From positions 2,557,001 to 2,621,000 of the forward strand of contig NZ_CP058648.1 of the NCBI RefSeq assembly GCF_018141405.1: DNA of 64,000 bases. Direction: 5' to 3'. Each line of letters begins with the position of its first letter. The stretch's first letter is position 1. The notes under the pieces were generated by a model. The model had not been told where the DNA came from. It did no database searches and saw nothing but the letters and a program-made list of their open reading frames with translations. The translations under genes and the position numbers were made by a program. Below are positions 26,006 through 34,272 of the stretch, one piece after another. The stretch is from Serpentinicella alkaliphila. Lineage in GTDB: Bacteria; Bacillota; Clostridia; Peptostreptococcales; Natronincolaceae.

Positions 26006-26137
26006 CACTCTTGACTGATAAATTCAAATGATACAATCTAAGGTCGAGGGTGTATTAGTCATGTTTAAATTTATATCTCCACCCTTCGCCCTCGGTATCT
26101 CCAGTGCATCATTTGAATTTATTTTAGAGTCAAGAGT
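26006..26137. repeat. Long inverted repeat in the IS 3' region
   Basis: ACTCTTGACT and AAATTCAAATGAT (26006-26032) are mirrored by ATCATTTGAATTT and AGTCAAGAGT (26108-26137). The 75-nt loop holds a further AGGTCGAGGGTG/CACCCTTCGCCCT pairing. It would form an extended stem-loop at the end of a transposase transcript. Confidence 0.6.
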
Positions 26138-26185
26138 TTGAATTTATTTATTCTTTAATTTTTTCATAGGTTATTTGACACTACC

Positions 26186-26193
26186 CTCTATAT
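26186..26193. repeat. Right 8-bp target duplication of the IS6-like element
   Basis: CTCTATAT, matching 24372-24379 on the other side of the element. Confidence 0.85.
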
Positions 26194-26198
26194 GAACT

Positions 26199-26227
26199 AT
26201 TATACCCTTATTTATGGTTTTTAACAA
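26199..26227 (-). promoter_or_regulatory. Promoter stranded from the MazG-like gene by the IS
   Basis: On the minus strand TTGTTA (26227-26222), a 17-bp spacer and TATAAT (26204-26199). Removing the IS joins this promoter to the leader GTTCATATAGAG and the ribosome site of the MazG-like gene. Confidence 0.6.
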
Positions 26228-26263
26228 TTCAATATGTTGTGGCTCCTGATTAAGAAAGAAGCT

Positions 26264-26288
26264 AAAAAGAGGACCAAGTAGTCCTCTT
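26264..26288 (-). terminator. Terminator of ytfJ
   Basis: AAGAGGAC (26288-26281) pairs with GTCCTCTT (26274-26267) on the minus strand, followed by TTT. Confidence 0.65.
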
Positions 26289-26299
26289 ATCAGTTATTT

Positions 26300-26785
26300 T
26301 TAATAGTCATCATTCAATACTATATTTACATCGTGAAGTGGCTGTTGTTGTTTTTGTCCATTCTTCTTATTATTTGTTATCATATTTTGTAAACCATTTA
26401 GAACTTTAGGCGTCATATTGATTAAATTATCAATCATATTAGCTCTTTGGTCTACAGGCATTAGTTTCATTTGACCTTTGCCAACTACCATAAATGCTAC
26501 TGGCTGAACTGAAACTCCAGCTCCTGTACCCCCAGCAAATGGAAACTTTTCATTTTTCTTAGCAGTATCATCCCCACCAGCTCTAGGATTTTCAGTATCA
26601 TTATTGAAGTCTCCACCACCTGAAGCAAAACCAAATGATACTCTAGAGATAGGAATAATTACAGTTCCTTCAGGAGTCTCCACAGGATCTCCAACAATGG
26701 TATTTACATCAACCATATCTTTGATACTTTCCATAGTAGTTTTCATTAAAGATTCAATTGGATGCGTGTTCAATTTTCTCACCAA
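26300..26785 (-). CDS. ytfJ: Sporulation protein YtfJ (GerW family)
   Basis: 161 residues. The pattern starting HPIESLMKTTMESIKDMVDV, then GTVIIPISRVSFGFASGGGDF and the glycine-rich GTGAGVSVQPVAFMVVG is the GerW/YtfJ family, in which the Bacillus member is a spore protein needed for full germination. The C-terminus is Gln/Lys-rich (NNKKNGQKQQQP). The start overlaps the end of the DUF2953 gene by 32 bp, an arrangement common in Clostridia. A terminator lies directly downstream. Confidence 0.9.
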   Translation of the reverse strand: MVRKLNTHPIESLMKTTMESIKDMVDVNTIVGDPVETPEGTVIIPISRVSFGFASGGGDFNNDTENPRAGGDDTAKKNEKFPFAGGTGAGVSVQPVAFMVVGKGQMKLMPVDQRANMIDNLINMTPKVLNGLQNMITNNKKNGQKQQQPLHDVNIVLNDDY

Positions 26786-27428
26786 CCTCTAGTTTTATTT
26801 TTATAATTATAAATTTGATACATGCAATAATAATATAACCAATTTTTAAGGAAATTATACAATTAAGACGGGTTTTTAGCTGTGTGGTTTCATAGTTTGG
26901 TACCACTTTTAAATCGATATCATCTAACTTTAATTTATTATTAATAAAGCTCAAAATTCCAGACTTTAATCCCCACAATATACCAATAATAACGGCTGTT
27001 TCTGCGGCGTCACCAGTCCCTATTATTGTATTCCAGTATACTTTATCAAAGATTATTTTTCTTCTAATATAATTTATTGTTTTATTATATGTAAGATAAA
27101 TTTCTTTAATCTTATCTTTATAATAGTGTATCTCATCCATATTTATTATTGCTTTGTCTGTTTTTTCTCCCACAGGAATATCTATATTCCCAACCTTAGC
27201 ATTAGTCTTAATATGAGCTTCGAATACGTCTTCTCCAGAGTTTATTATATCTATGAAAGGAAATTTTTTCTCATATTTGAATAATCCATATAATGCTCTG
27301 GCATTAATTTCAATATGGTCATCTTCACCATCTTTCATTATTAAAAAGTTGATTTTTATTTTAGATCTAATTATTAAAACTAATAAACTAATAAATATAA
27401 ATATTATTATTCCTACTATAATCTTCAT
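26754..27428 (-). CDS. DUF2953 domain membrane protein
   Basis: About 224 residues from ATG 27428, supported by AAGGTGG; a longer reading from 27473 lacks a ribosome site. One N-terminal membrane helix (IIVGIIIFIFISLLVLII) is followed by the DUF2953 domain, which includes IIGTGDAAETAVIIGILWGL near its middle. The family is uncharacterised but travels with ytfJ and sporulation or scp genes in Clostridia, suggesting a role in the spore or mother-cell envelope (inference). Confidence 0.8.
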   Translation of the reverse strand: MKIIVGIIIFIFISLLVLIIRSKIKINFLIMKDGEDDHIEINARALYGLFKYEKKFPFIDIINSGEDVFEAHIKTNAKVGNIDIPVGEKTDKAIINMDEIHYYKDKIKEIYLTYNKTINYIRRKIIFDKVYWNTIIGTGDAAETAVIIGILWGLKSGILSFINNKLKLDDIDLKVVPNYETTQLKTRLNCIISLKIGYIIIACIKFIIIKIKLEVGEKIEHASN

Positions 27429-27560
27429 CCTCTTTAACCACCTTAGTACGCACTTGTTCATTAGTTTTACCATAATTCTAATAAATAGACACTTTTTTAA
27501 ATAAATAACAAAAAGAATTAACTATTTTACCAACAAATACAAAAACTTATAGTAAAAGTA

Positions 27561-27588
27561 TTGACATTTATGAAAAAATCTATATATT
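27561..27588 (+). promoter_or_regulatory. Promoter of speE-speB
   Basis: TTGACA (27561-27566), 16-bp spacer and TATATT (27583-27588). Transcription would start near 27595 and give a leader of about 150 nt before speE. Confidence 0.6.
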
Positions 27589-27607
27589 TAATATAGGTTG
27601 GAAGATA

Positions 27608-27640
27608 ATGCATCCATTCAGTATAATTATTGTATTTTGA
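27608..27640 (+). CDS. Putative leader peptide MHPFSIIIVF
   Basis: A 10-codon frame from ATG 27608 to TGA 27638-27640 inside the speE leader, with GGAAG 4-8 bp upstream. It lies between the promoter and a leader terminator. Such a position is typical of attenuation peptides, but nothing proves translation, and the SD spacing is short. It is listed as a hypothesis only. Confidence 0.25.
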   Translation: MHPFSIIIVF

Positions 27641-27679
27641 AGGATAATAGATTTATTAACTTTAATTAAAACATAATAG

Positions 27680-27708
27680 GATGACTAGAGAGTCATCTGA
27701 TTTTTTTT
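27680..27708 (+). terminator. Intrinsic terminator inside the speE leader
   Basis: GATGACT (27680-27686), loop AGAG, AGTCATC (27691-27697), then TGA and eight T. It lies after the promoter and 40 bp before the speE start with no + strand gene upstream, so it looks like an attenuator. Confidence 0.75.
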
Positions 27709-27747
27709 CATACATAATTATATAAATTTTTTTAAGGAGGAAGCGTT

Positions 27748-28602
27748 ATGGAATTATGGTATACGGAACAACACACTGATAACGTTAAGTTTTCTTTAAA
27801 GGTAAAAGATCATCTATTTACAGGACAAAGTGAGTTTCAGAAAGTTGATGTGCTAGATACCTTTGAATATGGTAGATTACTTACTTTAGATGGACTTGTA
27901 ATGGTTACAGATAAAGATGAGTTTATCTATCATGATATGATTGTTCATGTACCTATGGCTGTAAACCCGCAAATCAAAAAGGTATTGGTAATTGGTGGGG
28001 GTGACGGGGGTACTGTAAGAGAGCTTATGAGATATAAGTCAATTGAGCATGTTGATATGGTTGAAATAGACAAAATGGTTTGTGATGTTGCAAGAGAGTT
28101 CTTTCCAGCAATATCCTGTGATTTAGACAATGAAAGAGTTTCTTTATACTATGAAGACGGTATTAAATTTATTAAAAGCAAAAAAAATGAGTACGACTTA
28201 ATCATTGTAGACTCCACTGATCCTATAGGGCCTGGAGAAGGTTTATTTTCTGTTGAGTTTTATACAGACTGTTTTAATGCACTTACTGAAAATGGTATTC
28301 TTACTAACCAAAGTGAAGGTGCTATGTATGAAACACATGCGAAAGAACTTGTTAGATCACATAATAAAATTAAGAACATTTTCACTATTTCAAAAATTTA
28401 TCAAGGTAATATACCTACCTATCCATCCGGTTATTGGTTATTTGGTTTTGCTTCAAAGAAATTAGACCCAATTAAAGACCTACAAGCAGATGCGTGGAAT
28501 GCATTTAATTTAAAAACAAAGTACTATAATACTGATTTGCATGTTGGAGCATTTGCTATACCAAATTTTGTTAAGGAGACAATCGAAAATGGAACTATTT
28601 AA
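27748..28602 (+). CDS. speE: Spermidine synthase
   Basis: 284 residues, standard length. It joins the aminopropyl group of decarboxylated S-adenosylmethionine to putrescine in the cytoplasm. Motifs: YHDMIVHVPM, the nucleotide-binding VIGGGDGGTV (82-90), catalytic DSTDPIGPG with D155 and D158. AAGGAGG stands 8 bp before ATG 27748. It overlaps the agmatinase gene, so the pair supplies putrescine and uses it. A leader with terminator precedes it. Confidence 0.95.
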   Translation: MELWYTEQHTDNVKFSLKVKDHLFTGQSEFQKVDVLDTFEYGRLLTLDGLVMVTDKDEFIYHDMIVHVPMAVNPQIKKVLVIGGGDGGTVRELMRYKSIEHVDMVEIDKMVCDVAREFFPAISCDLDNERVSLYYEDGIKFIKSKKNEYDLIIVDSTDPIGPGEGLFSVEFYTDCFNALTENGILTNQSEGAMYETHAKELVRSHNKIKNIFTISKIYQGNIPTYPSGYWLFGFASKKLDPIKDLQADAWNAFNLKTKYYNTDLHVGAFAIPNFVKETIENGTI

Positions 28603-29446
28603 TAAATATAGCTTTATAAGTTGTGATTATGATGTAGAAGAAGCGGAAATTGTTATGTTTGGTGCTCCCTATGACGGGACAAGCTCATTTAGACCTGGGT
28701 CTAGATTTGCTGCAAGTAGAATAAGAATTGACTCCTATGGGTTAGAAACCTATAGTCCCTACCTAGACTTGGATTTACTTGATAGAAAAGTTCATGATGC
28801 TGGGGATTTAGAATTTGCTTTCGGAAACAGAGAGACTGTTCTAGATATGATTAAAACTTTTGTTGACTCTATTTATAAGGCTGGAAAATTTCCACTAATG
28901 ATTGGTGGGGAGCATTTAATTACATTACCCGCTGTAGAGGCTGCGGTAAAGTATTATGATGACTTAGTTATTCTGCACTTCGATGCACATACAGACCTTA
29001 GAACAGATTATCTTGGTGAAACAAAATCCCACGCAACTGTTATTAGAAACATATGGGAGTTTTTAGGTGATGGCAGAATACACCAGTTCTGTATACGTTC
29101 TGGTCTTAAAGAAGAATTTGATTGGGCAGCTCAAGGTCACACTAACTTAAATAAGTTTAATTATGATAATCTTGAGGAAGTTGTAAATAACATAAAAAAT
29201 AAGCCTGTTTATGTAACAATCGACTTAGACGTACTTGATCCTTCTATTTTCCCAGGCACTGGTACTCCTGAACCTGGTGGAATATCCTTTAGTGATCTGA
29301 TGAAAATTATTAAAATTATGTCTGTATTAAATATTGTTGGGGTTGACGTAGTAGAATTATCACCAGATTATGATCCTACGGGTGTATCTACTGCTGTAGC
29401 TTCAAAAGTAATAAGAGAAATGCTTTTAGTTCTTAATAAAAAATAA
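28589..29446 (+). CDS. speB: Agmatinase
   Basis: 285 residues of the arginase/agmatinase family, which hydrolyses agmatine to putrescine and urea using two Mn ions. Metal ligands are visible as GGEH (H109), HFDAHTD (D132, H134, D136) and IDLDVLDPS (D212, D214). ATG 28589 follows AAGGAG and lies 14 bp inside the end of speE, so translation is coupled; an earlier in-frame ATG at 28541 lacks an SD. The product putrescine feeds SpeE. A bidirectional terminator closes the operon. Confidence 0.93.
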   Translation: MELFNKYSFISCDYDVEEAEIVMFGAPYDGTSSFRPGSRFAASRIRIDSYGLETYSPYLDLDLLDRKVHDAGDLEFAFGNRETVLDMIKTFVDSIYKAGKFPLMIGGEHLITLPAVEAAVKYYDDLVILHFDAHTDLRTDYLGETKSHATVIRNIWEFLGDGRIHQFCIRSGLKEEFDWAAQGHTNLNKFNYDNLEEVVNNIKNKPVYVTIDLDVLDPSIFPGTGTPEPGGISFSDLMKIIKIMSVLNIVGVDVVELSPDYDPTGVSTAVASKVIREMLLVLNKK

Positions 29447-29460
29447 TACATAAATAAAAA

Positions 29461-29497
29461 AACAGATACTAATTCAATTTAAGTATCTGTTTTATAT
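29461..29497. terminator. Bidirectional terminator between speB and the MCP gene
   Basis: AACAGATACT (29461-29470) pairs with AGTATCTGTT (29482-29491), with an A run before and T-rich sequence after, so it can stop transcripts from both sides. Confidence 0.85.
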
Positions 29498-29519
29498 TTA
29501 TAATATAATGCAGTTTGAT

Positions 29520-30371
29520 TTATTGTGACAGCCTTTTTACAAAGTTATCTAATGAACATGTAATGTTCTCTAATTCTTTTGCAAGGGTTTGAACAACAAA
29601 AGATTGGTCCTGTGATGTGTCTGTATAAGATACTAGATTTGTAGAAACATTGCCTATAAGGTTTTGTATTGTTGTTAATACATCATCAATTTGTTTAACT
29701 GAGTTAGAAGTATTATCTGCTAATTTACGAACTTCATTAGCTACTACGTTGAATCCTCGACCTTCAGCACCTAATCTAGCTGCTTCAATTGAGGCATTAA
29801 TACCTAAAATAGTAGTTTGTTTTGAGATTCCCTTAATAAAATCAATTATTTTATTTGTCTCCATTATATTTTCCTTAGTAGTTTGTACCATATTATTTAA
29901 TTCTAATACAGTATTTGCCTGTTGATCTGAGCTAGCAGATAATTCTTCTAATCCCGCAGAGCTTTCCTGGAGACTTCTATTGATATTTGTTGCTACCTCA
30001 TTTAAATTATCCATAAATATTCTTCTCTTATATTCTAAATAGACCATATGGCTAGAAATCATTGCTATAGGTTTTACAGTATCAATATCTCCATTTATAC
30101 TAAGTACCCCTATACGTTCCCCTTCGTGATCAATTCCTATAACAAAACCAGGCAGTACCCCCATTCGTTCTGCCATTTCTGGGGTCATAACAATTGAATC
30201 CTTTTTTCTCGCCATTATATCTTTAGCACCTTCATGAATAATACCAATTCTTTCTTTCATTGTAGAAGCAATTATTCTACCACCATCCCCAAAAAAATGT
30301 GCATTAATGTTTGTTTCCTTTTTAATAAGTTCTACTAACTGTTGCGCGAAAACTGAATCAATGATTGACAT
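29520..30371 (-). CDS. Soluble chemoreceptor-like protein with diacid-recognition sensor domain
   Basis: 283 residues with no membrane segment. The N-terminal 120 residues match the sugar-diacid recognition domain of CdaR-type regulators (LVELIKKETNINAHFFGDGG, then IHEGAKDIM and a GFVIGIDHEGERIG ligand loop). The rest is a short methyl-accepting signalling domain with the hairpin-tip pattern TTILGINASIEAARLGAEGRG and FNVVANEVRKLADNTSNSVK. Such proteins may feed signals to CheA or act on other partners in the cytoplasm. Its paralogue lies at 30618-31472. The ligand is unknown. Confidence 0.85.
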   Translation of the reverse strand: MSIIDSVFAQQLVELIKKETNINAHFFGDGGRIIASTMKERIGIIHEGAKDIMARKKDSIVMTPEMAERMGVLPGFVIGIDHEGERIGVLSINGDIDTVKPIAMISSHMVYLEYKRRIFMDNLNEVATNINRSLQESSAGLEELSASSDQQANTVLELNNMVQTTKENIMETNKIIDFIKGISKQTTILGINASIEAARLGAEGRGFNVVANEVRKLADNTSNSVKQIDDVLTTIQNLIGNVSTNLVSYTDTSQDQSFVVQTLAKELENITCSLDNFVKRLSQ

Positions 30372-30553
30372 AAAATGGTCCCCCCTATCATCTCAGCAAA
30401 ATATTTTAAACTTCAACAAATTAAAATTTGTCATATCAAAATATGTAATACCATATACAATATTATACCATTTTGTAATTTGAATTTCCATTCTTTTAGT
30501 TATAATCGAAACTTTAGACTTATAAAGGTTAATATATGTTAAATAAAACAAAG

Positions 30554-30600
30554 AAAATCACATATAATTAAGGATTTGAGTCTTCAATAAATGTGATTTT
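30554..30600 (-). terminator. Terminator-like hairpin after second MCP gene
   Basis: AAAATCACAT (30600-30591) pairs with ATGTGATTTT (30563-30554) on the minus strand around a 27-nt loop, followed by a CTTTGTTTT tract. Confidence 0.45.
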
Positions 30601-30617
30601 ATAATTTAAATTTTGTT

Positions 30618-31472
30618 TTATTGTGATAGCCTTTTTACGAAGTTATCTAAAGAACACGTAATATTTTCTAATTCTTTTGCAAGGGTTTGAACAACAAAAG
30701 ATTGATCCTGTGATGTATCCGTATATGATACTAGATTTGTAGAAACATTACCTATAAGGTTTTGTATTGTTGTTAATACATCATCAATTTGTTTAACTGA
30801 GTTTGAAGTATTATCTGCTAATTTACGAACTTCATTAGCTACGACATTAAATCCCCTACCTTCAGCTCCCAATCTAGCTGCTTCAATTGAGGCATTAATA
30901 CCTAAAATAGTAGTTTGTTTTGAGATTCCCTTAATAAAATCAATTATTTTATTGGTCTCCATTATATTATCTTTAGTAGTTTGAACCATATCATTAAGTT
31001 CTAATACAGTGGTTGCTTGTTGATCAGAGCTAGCAGACAATTCCTCTAATCCAGCAGAGCATTCTTGCAAACTTTTATTGATATTGGTTGCCACTTCATT
31101 TAAATTATCCATAAACAATTTTCTTTCATATTCTAGATAAATCATATGACTAGTTATCATAGCTATTGGTTTCATATCATATGGGTCTCCACTTATTCCA
31201 ATTGCTCCGATTCGATTGCCATCATGATCAATCCCTACACTAAATCCTGGTCTTACCCCTGACATTCGTTCTGCCATTTCTTCGGTAATGGCAATAGAAT
31301 CGGATTTTTTTGCCATTATATCTTTAGCACCCTCATGAATTGTACCAATTCTTTCCTTAATTGTTGACGCAATTATTCTACCACCATCCCCAAAAAAATG
31401 TGCATTTTGGTTGGTTTCTTTTTGTATAAGTTCTACTAGTTGTTGAGCAAAAACTGAATCAATGATTGACAT
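30618..31472 (-). CDS. Paralogous chemoreceptor-like protein with diacid-recognition domain
   Basis: 284 residues from ATG 31472 (GGGGGGCC precedes it); an upstream reading is not supported. Domain order is the same as in the neighbour: diacid-type sensor (about 1-120), then a methyl-accepting signalling domain. From METNKIIDFIKGISKQ to the C-terminus the two proteins are identical, while the sensor domains differ at many positions including the ligand loop (GFSVGIDHDGNRIGAIGISG). This suggests two sensors for related ligands with one shared output, created by tandem duplication. Confidence 0.85.
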   Translation of the reverse strand: MSIIDSVFAQQLVELIQKETNQNAHFFGDGGRIIASTIKERIGTIHEGAKDIMAKKSDSIAITEEMAERMSGVRPGFSVGIDHDGNRIGAIGISGDPYDMKPIAMITSHMIYLEYERKLFMDNLNEVATNINKSLQECSAGLEELSASSDQQATTVLELNDMVQTTKDNIMETNKIIDFIKGISKQTTILGINASIEAARLGAEGRGFNVVANEVRKLADNTSNSVKQIDDVLTTIQNLIGNVSTNLVSYTDTSQDQSFVVQTLAKELENITCSLDNFVKRLSQ

Positions 31473-31656
31473 AAAATGGCCCCCCCTTATCAACCGATCA
31501 AAATTCTTAAAAAACATCAAATTCCAACAAGTCACAATCGAAATATGTAATAAAATTACATATTATCTATTATATCATTTAGTTGACTATGATTCCATAT
31601 TTTATTTTTAACTATTTAGTATACTCCGTCAACTTTTTTTAGGGGCAGGAATAGTA

Positions 31657-32262
31657 TCAATAAAATACTTTAACTCTTTCCTCGATTGGTAAAAATTGTT
31701 TCTCATCAGCTGGTGCTATTGGTTTTCCAAATGGCATTTGGGATACTAGCCTCCAACTGCTTTGTATATTCCAACGTTGTTTAACTTCCTCATCTATTAA
31801 TGGATTATAATGTTGTAATGATGCCCCTAGACCTTCAAGTTCTAGGCCTGTCCACACTATATGCTGAAGTATACCTATAGATTGTAGGGACCAATTTGGA
31901 AAATTATTTGCATAGGATGGAAATCTACTTTGTAAGTTCTCAACAACACTTAAATCTTCAAAAAAAAGTATTGTGCCGTACCCACTAGCAAAAGAACTTA
32001 GCTTTTTTTCAGTTGATGCAAATCTTTCTTTTGGAACTCTTTTACTTAATATATTTTTAGTTATGTCCCATAACTCTTTATGGTTCTCTCCAAATAAAAT
32101 AACAGCCCTACCATTCTGAGAATTGAAAGATGATGGTGTATGTTTTACAGCATGTCTTACAATCTCAATAATTTTTTGTTCCGGCACTATTTTTTCATCA
32201 TTAATATTATACATTGACCTTCTAGATTCCACCGCAGAGTAATAATCTTTTATCTCTGTCAT
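31657..32262 (-). CDS. Nitroreductase family protein
   Basis: 201 residues. The FMN-binding start SAVESRRSMYNINDEKIVPE, the TPSSFNSQNGRAVIL segment and the EGLGASLQHYNP region match the small nitroreductase family. These enzymes use NAD(P)H and FMN to reduce nitro groups or quinones, and the physiological substrate is generally unknown. GGGAGGA precedes the ATG. It stands between the MCP genes and scpB on the same strand with no terminator seen between, so it may be a late gene of that block. Confidence 0.82.
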   Translation of the reverse strand: MTEIKDYYSAVESRRSMYNINDEKIVPEQKIIEIVRHAVKHTPSSFNSQNGRAVILFGENHKELWDITKNILSKRVPKERFASTEKKLSSFASGYGTILFFEDLSVVENLQSRFPSYANNFPNWSLQSIGILQHIVWTGLELEGLGASLQHYNPLIDEEVKQRWNIQSSWRLVSQMPFGKPIAPADEKQFLPIEERVKVFY

Positions 32263-32307
32263 TTTATTTCCTCCCTCATTTCATCTAATATTTAAAGTGG
32301 ATAATTA

Positions 32308-32880
32308 TTATCTATCGAAGATATTCCTTATCTCTTTATCATTTTCATCATGTATTTCTAACTCTTTAATATCTGGCAATTCATCTAAAGATTTTAAACT
32401 GAAAGTTTTAAGGAATGTTATTGTAGTTGCATACAGAATAGGTCTCCCGGTCTTTTCTAACCTTCCAGCCTCTTTAATCAAATCTTTTTCTAATAAGGTG
32501 CTTAGGGCTTTATCGCACTTAACTCCCCTAATTTCTTCTATTTCTACTTTAGTAATTGGTTGATTATACGCAATTATAGATAACGTTTCTAAGGCAGCTT
32601 GTGTTAGTCCCTTGTTTTGTTTTGGTTCAAATAGCTTCTGTAAATATTCATAATACTCAGGTCTAGTAGTTAATTGATAATATTCATTCATTTCGATTAT
32701 TTGTATGCCTCTTAAATAGAAGTTAAACTCATTTATCATTTCATTTATTATTGCCTTTGCTTCATTGGCGCTAATATCTACAATTTTACTAAGATCTTTT
32801 GAAGAAATAGGTTCCGACCATGCAAAAAGAATTGCTTCGAATATTGATTTAATTTGTTTTTTATCCATTTGTTTACACAC
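32308..32880 (-). CDS. scpB: Segregation and condensation protein B
   Basis: 190 residues of the ScpB family with two winged-helix domains; landmarks are KSIFEAILFAWSEPISSKDL at the start, TRPEYYEYLQKL and LTQAALETLSIIAYNQPITK in the middle, and TGRPILYATTITFLKTF near the end. ScpB dimerises and binds ScpA in the SMC condensin complex that organises the chromosome. Its start overlaps the scpA stop by 8 bp, giving translational coupling. Confidence 0.95.
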   Translation of the reverse strand: MCKQMDKKQIKSIFEAILFAWSEPISSKDLSKIVDISANEAKAIINEMINEFNFYLRGIQIIEMNEYYQLTTRPEYYEYLQKLFEPKQNKGLTQAALETLSIIAYNQPITKVEIEEIRGVKCDKALSTLLEKDLIKEAGRLEKTGRPILYATTITFLKTFSLKSLDELPDIKELEIHDENDKEIRNIFDR

Positions 32881-33625
32881 CTCTTATGTTGTTTGAATAA
32901 GGCATAATTATAATTTGACTATAGCATAAATCCTGCACTATCATAACTTTCTTTATTTTAATCAATTCAAGAATAGCAAGAAAAGTAGTTATTAACTCTA
33001 CTTTGCTAGTTTCTATAGAAAATAATTCATTGAAATTAATAGATATGCTATGTTCTAATAAACACAAAATTTCTGTTATTTTTTCTTCAATAGTTACAAC
33101 ATCTCGATGGATTTTTCTAACGTTATGTACCGGTTGATTCTTTGAAATAGTTTTTTGTCGAAATATCAATTTATTAAAGGCACTTATTAACTCATCTAAA
33201 TCTATATCCTTAAGGGTATCTTTATCATTATCAAAAACTATTTCTTCTCTTTTTTTAGAAATGATTTTATTAGAATACTCTTCCCTCAGTTTAAGCTGCT
33301 GTGAGATCTCTTTGAATTTTTTATATTCCAGCATCCTACGTACTAAGTCTCCTCTTGGATCTAATTCTTCCTCTAATGTAACTCCTGTACCTTTATTGAC
33401 AGGAAGTAACATTCTTGATTTAATTTCTATTAGGGTAGCAGCCATTAGGAGAAATTCACTTGTAACTTCTAAGTCGATTTCATTGAGTTGTCTTATATAG
33501 TCTAAATACTGTTCAGTAATTTTTGTTATTGGTATATCATAAATATCCACCTGATTTTTTTCTACTAAGTGCAGTAATAAGTCAAAAGGCCCCTCAAAGG
33601 TTTCAATTTTAATTTTATAGCTCAT
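32873..33625 (-). CDS. scpA: Segregation and condensation protein A
   Basis: 250 residues of the kleisin family. The N-terminal FEGPFDLLLHLVEKNQVDIY and the conserved EFLLMAATLIEIKSRMLLP motif are clear, with the C-terminal winged helix (ITTFLAILELIKIKKVMIVQ) that contacts the SMC head. It bridges the two ATPase heads of SMC with ScpB. GGGGGA precedes the ATG. The gene sits between a site-2 protease gene and scpB in one operon. Confidence 0.95.
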   Translation of the reverse strand: MSYKIKIETFEGPFDLLLHLVEKNQVDIYDIPITKITEQYLDYIRQLNEIDLEVTSEFLLMAATLIEIKSRMLLPVNKGTGVTLEEELDPRGDLVRRMLEYKKFKEISQQLKLREEYSNKIISKKREEIVFDNDKDTLKDIDLDELISAFNKLIFRQKTISKNQPVHNVRKIHRDVVTIEEKITEILCLLEHSISINFNELFSIETSKVELITTFLAILELIKIKKVMIVQDLCYSQIIIMPYSNNIRGV

Positions 33626-33637
33626 TTAACAATCCCC

Positions 33638-34258
33638 CTAAAAGAAGAATATTAGTATTTGTAGAACATAATTTAAAATAAATTGAACTATTGGAAACAG
33701 TACTTTACTAATAACACCAAAGTATAACAAAAGAAATAAAAGGGCATAAGAGTACTTTTGTATACTATAATACTTGTGTTCCATAGTATCAGGCAATATT
33801 AATAGAAGTAATTTTGAACCGTCTAGGGGTGGTATTGGAAATAAATTAAAAACTCCCAAAACTAAATTAATATAAATACCAAAGAAAATGATTTGTTCCA
33901 CTGTTTTGTTATTTTGCATTGTTATTTGTAGTCCAAGTATAAATGTAAGAAGGATAGCTAAAATAAAATTTGATAAGGGGCCACTAATTGAAACCAGAAA
34001 ATAACCTAGTTTTCTATTTTTAAAGTTATTAGGATTTACAGGCACAGGTTTAGCCCAACCAAACCCAGCAAATAGAAGCATAAGAAAACCAATGGGATCT
34101 ATATGCTTTATTGGATTCAATGATAGTCTTCCGTAATATTTTGCAGTATCATCTCCCATGTAATATGCTGAAAGAGCATGAGAGTATTCATGTATGGTTA
34201 GTCCTAACAGGATACCTGGTAAAGTCAAAACGATTCTAGCCAAACTAAAGTTAAACAT
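33638..34258 (-). CDS. Site-2 protease family membrane protein (M50)
   Basis: 206 residues with about five membrane helices. The zinc motif HEYSH is at residues 23-27 and the third ligand lies in NLFPIPPLDGSKLL. The short length fits the group typified by FtsH-independent YwhC/Rv0359-type S2P homologues, which cleave substrates in the membrane. It lies 13 bp upstream of scpA, an arrangement common in Clostridia. Its substrate is unknown. Confidence 0.9.
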   Translation of the reverse strand: MFNFSLARIVLTLPGILLGLTIHEYSHALSAYYMGDDTAKYYGRLSLNPIKHIDPIGFLMLLFAGFGWAKPVPVNPNNFKNRKLGYFLVSISGPLSNFILAILLTFILGLQITMQNNKTVEQIIFFGIYINLVLGVFNLFPIPPLDGSKLLLLILPDTMEHKYYSIQKYSYALLFLLLYFGVISKVLFPIVQFILNYVLQILIFFF

Positions 34259-34272
34259 ATGCTATTCCTCTC

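Larger units (their letters stand above)
24380..26185 (+). mobile_element. IS6-like insertion sequence
   Basis: 1,806 bp bounded by GGTACTGTCAAAAAA at the left and the complement of GGTAGTGTCAAATAA at the right (13 of 15 matching), with an 8-bp CTCTATAT target duplication. One intact DDE transposase gene fills most of it. A long imperfect hairpin lies between the gene and the right end. Because ends, target repeat and coding frame are intact it may be active. Confidence 0.9.

Noticed and set aside
27595-27747. T-box leader before speE
   Set aside because: No T-box sequence (AGGGTGG type) or specifier loop was seen, and the operon is not a tRNA-charging or amino-acid gene set.
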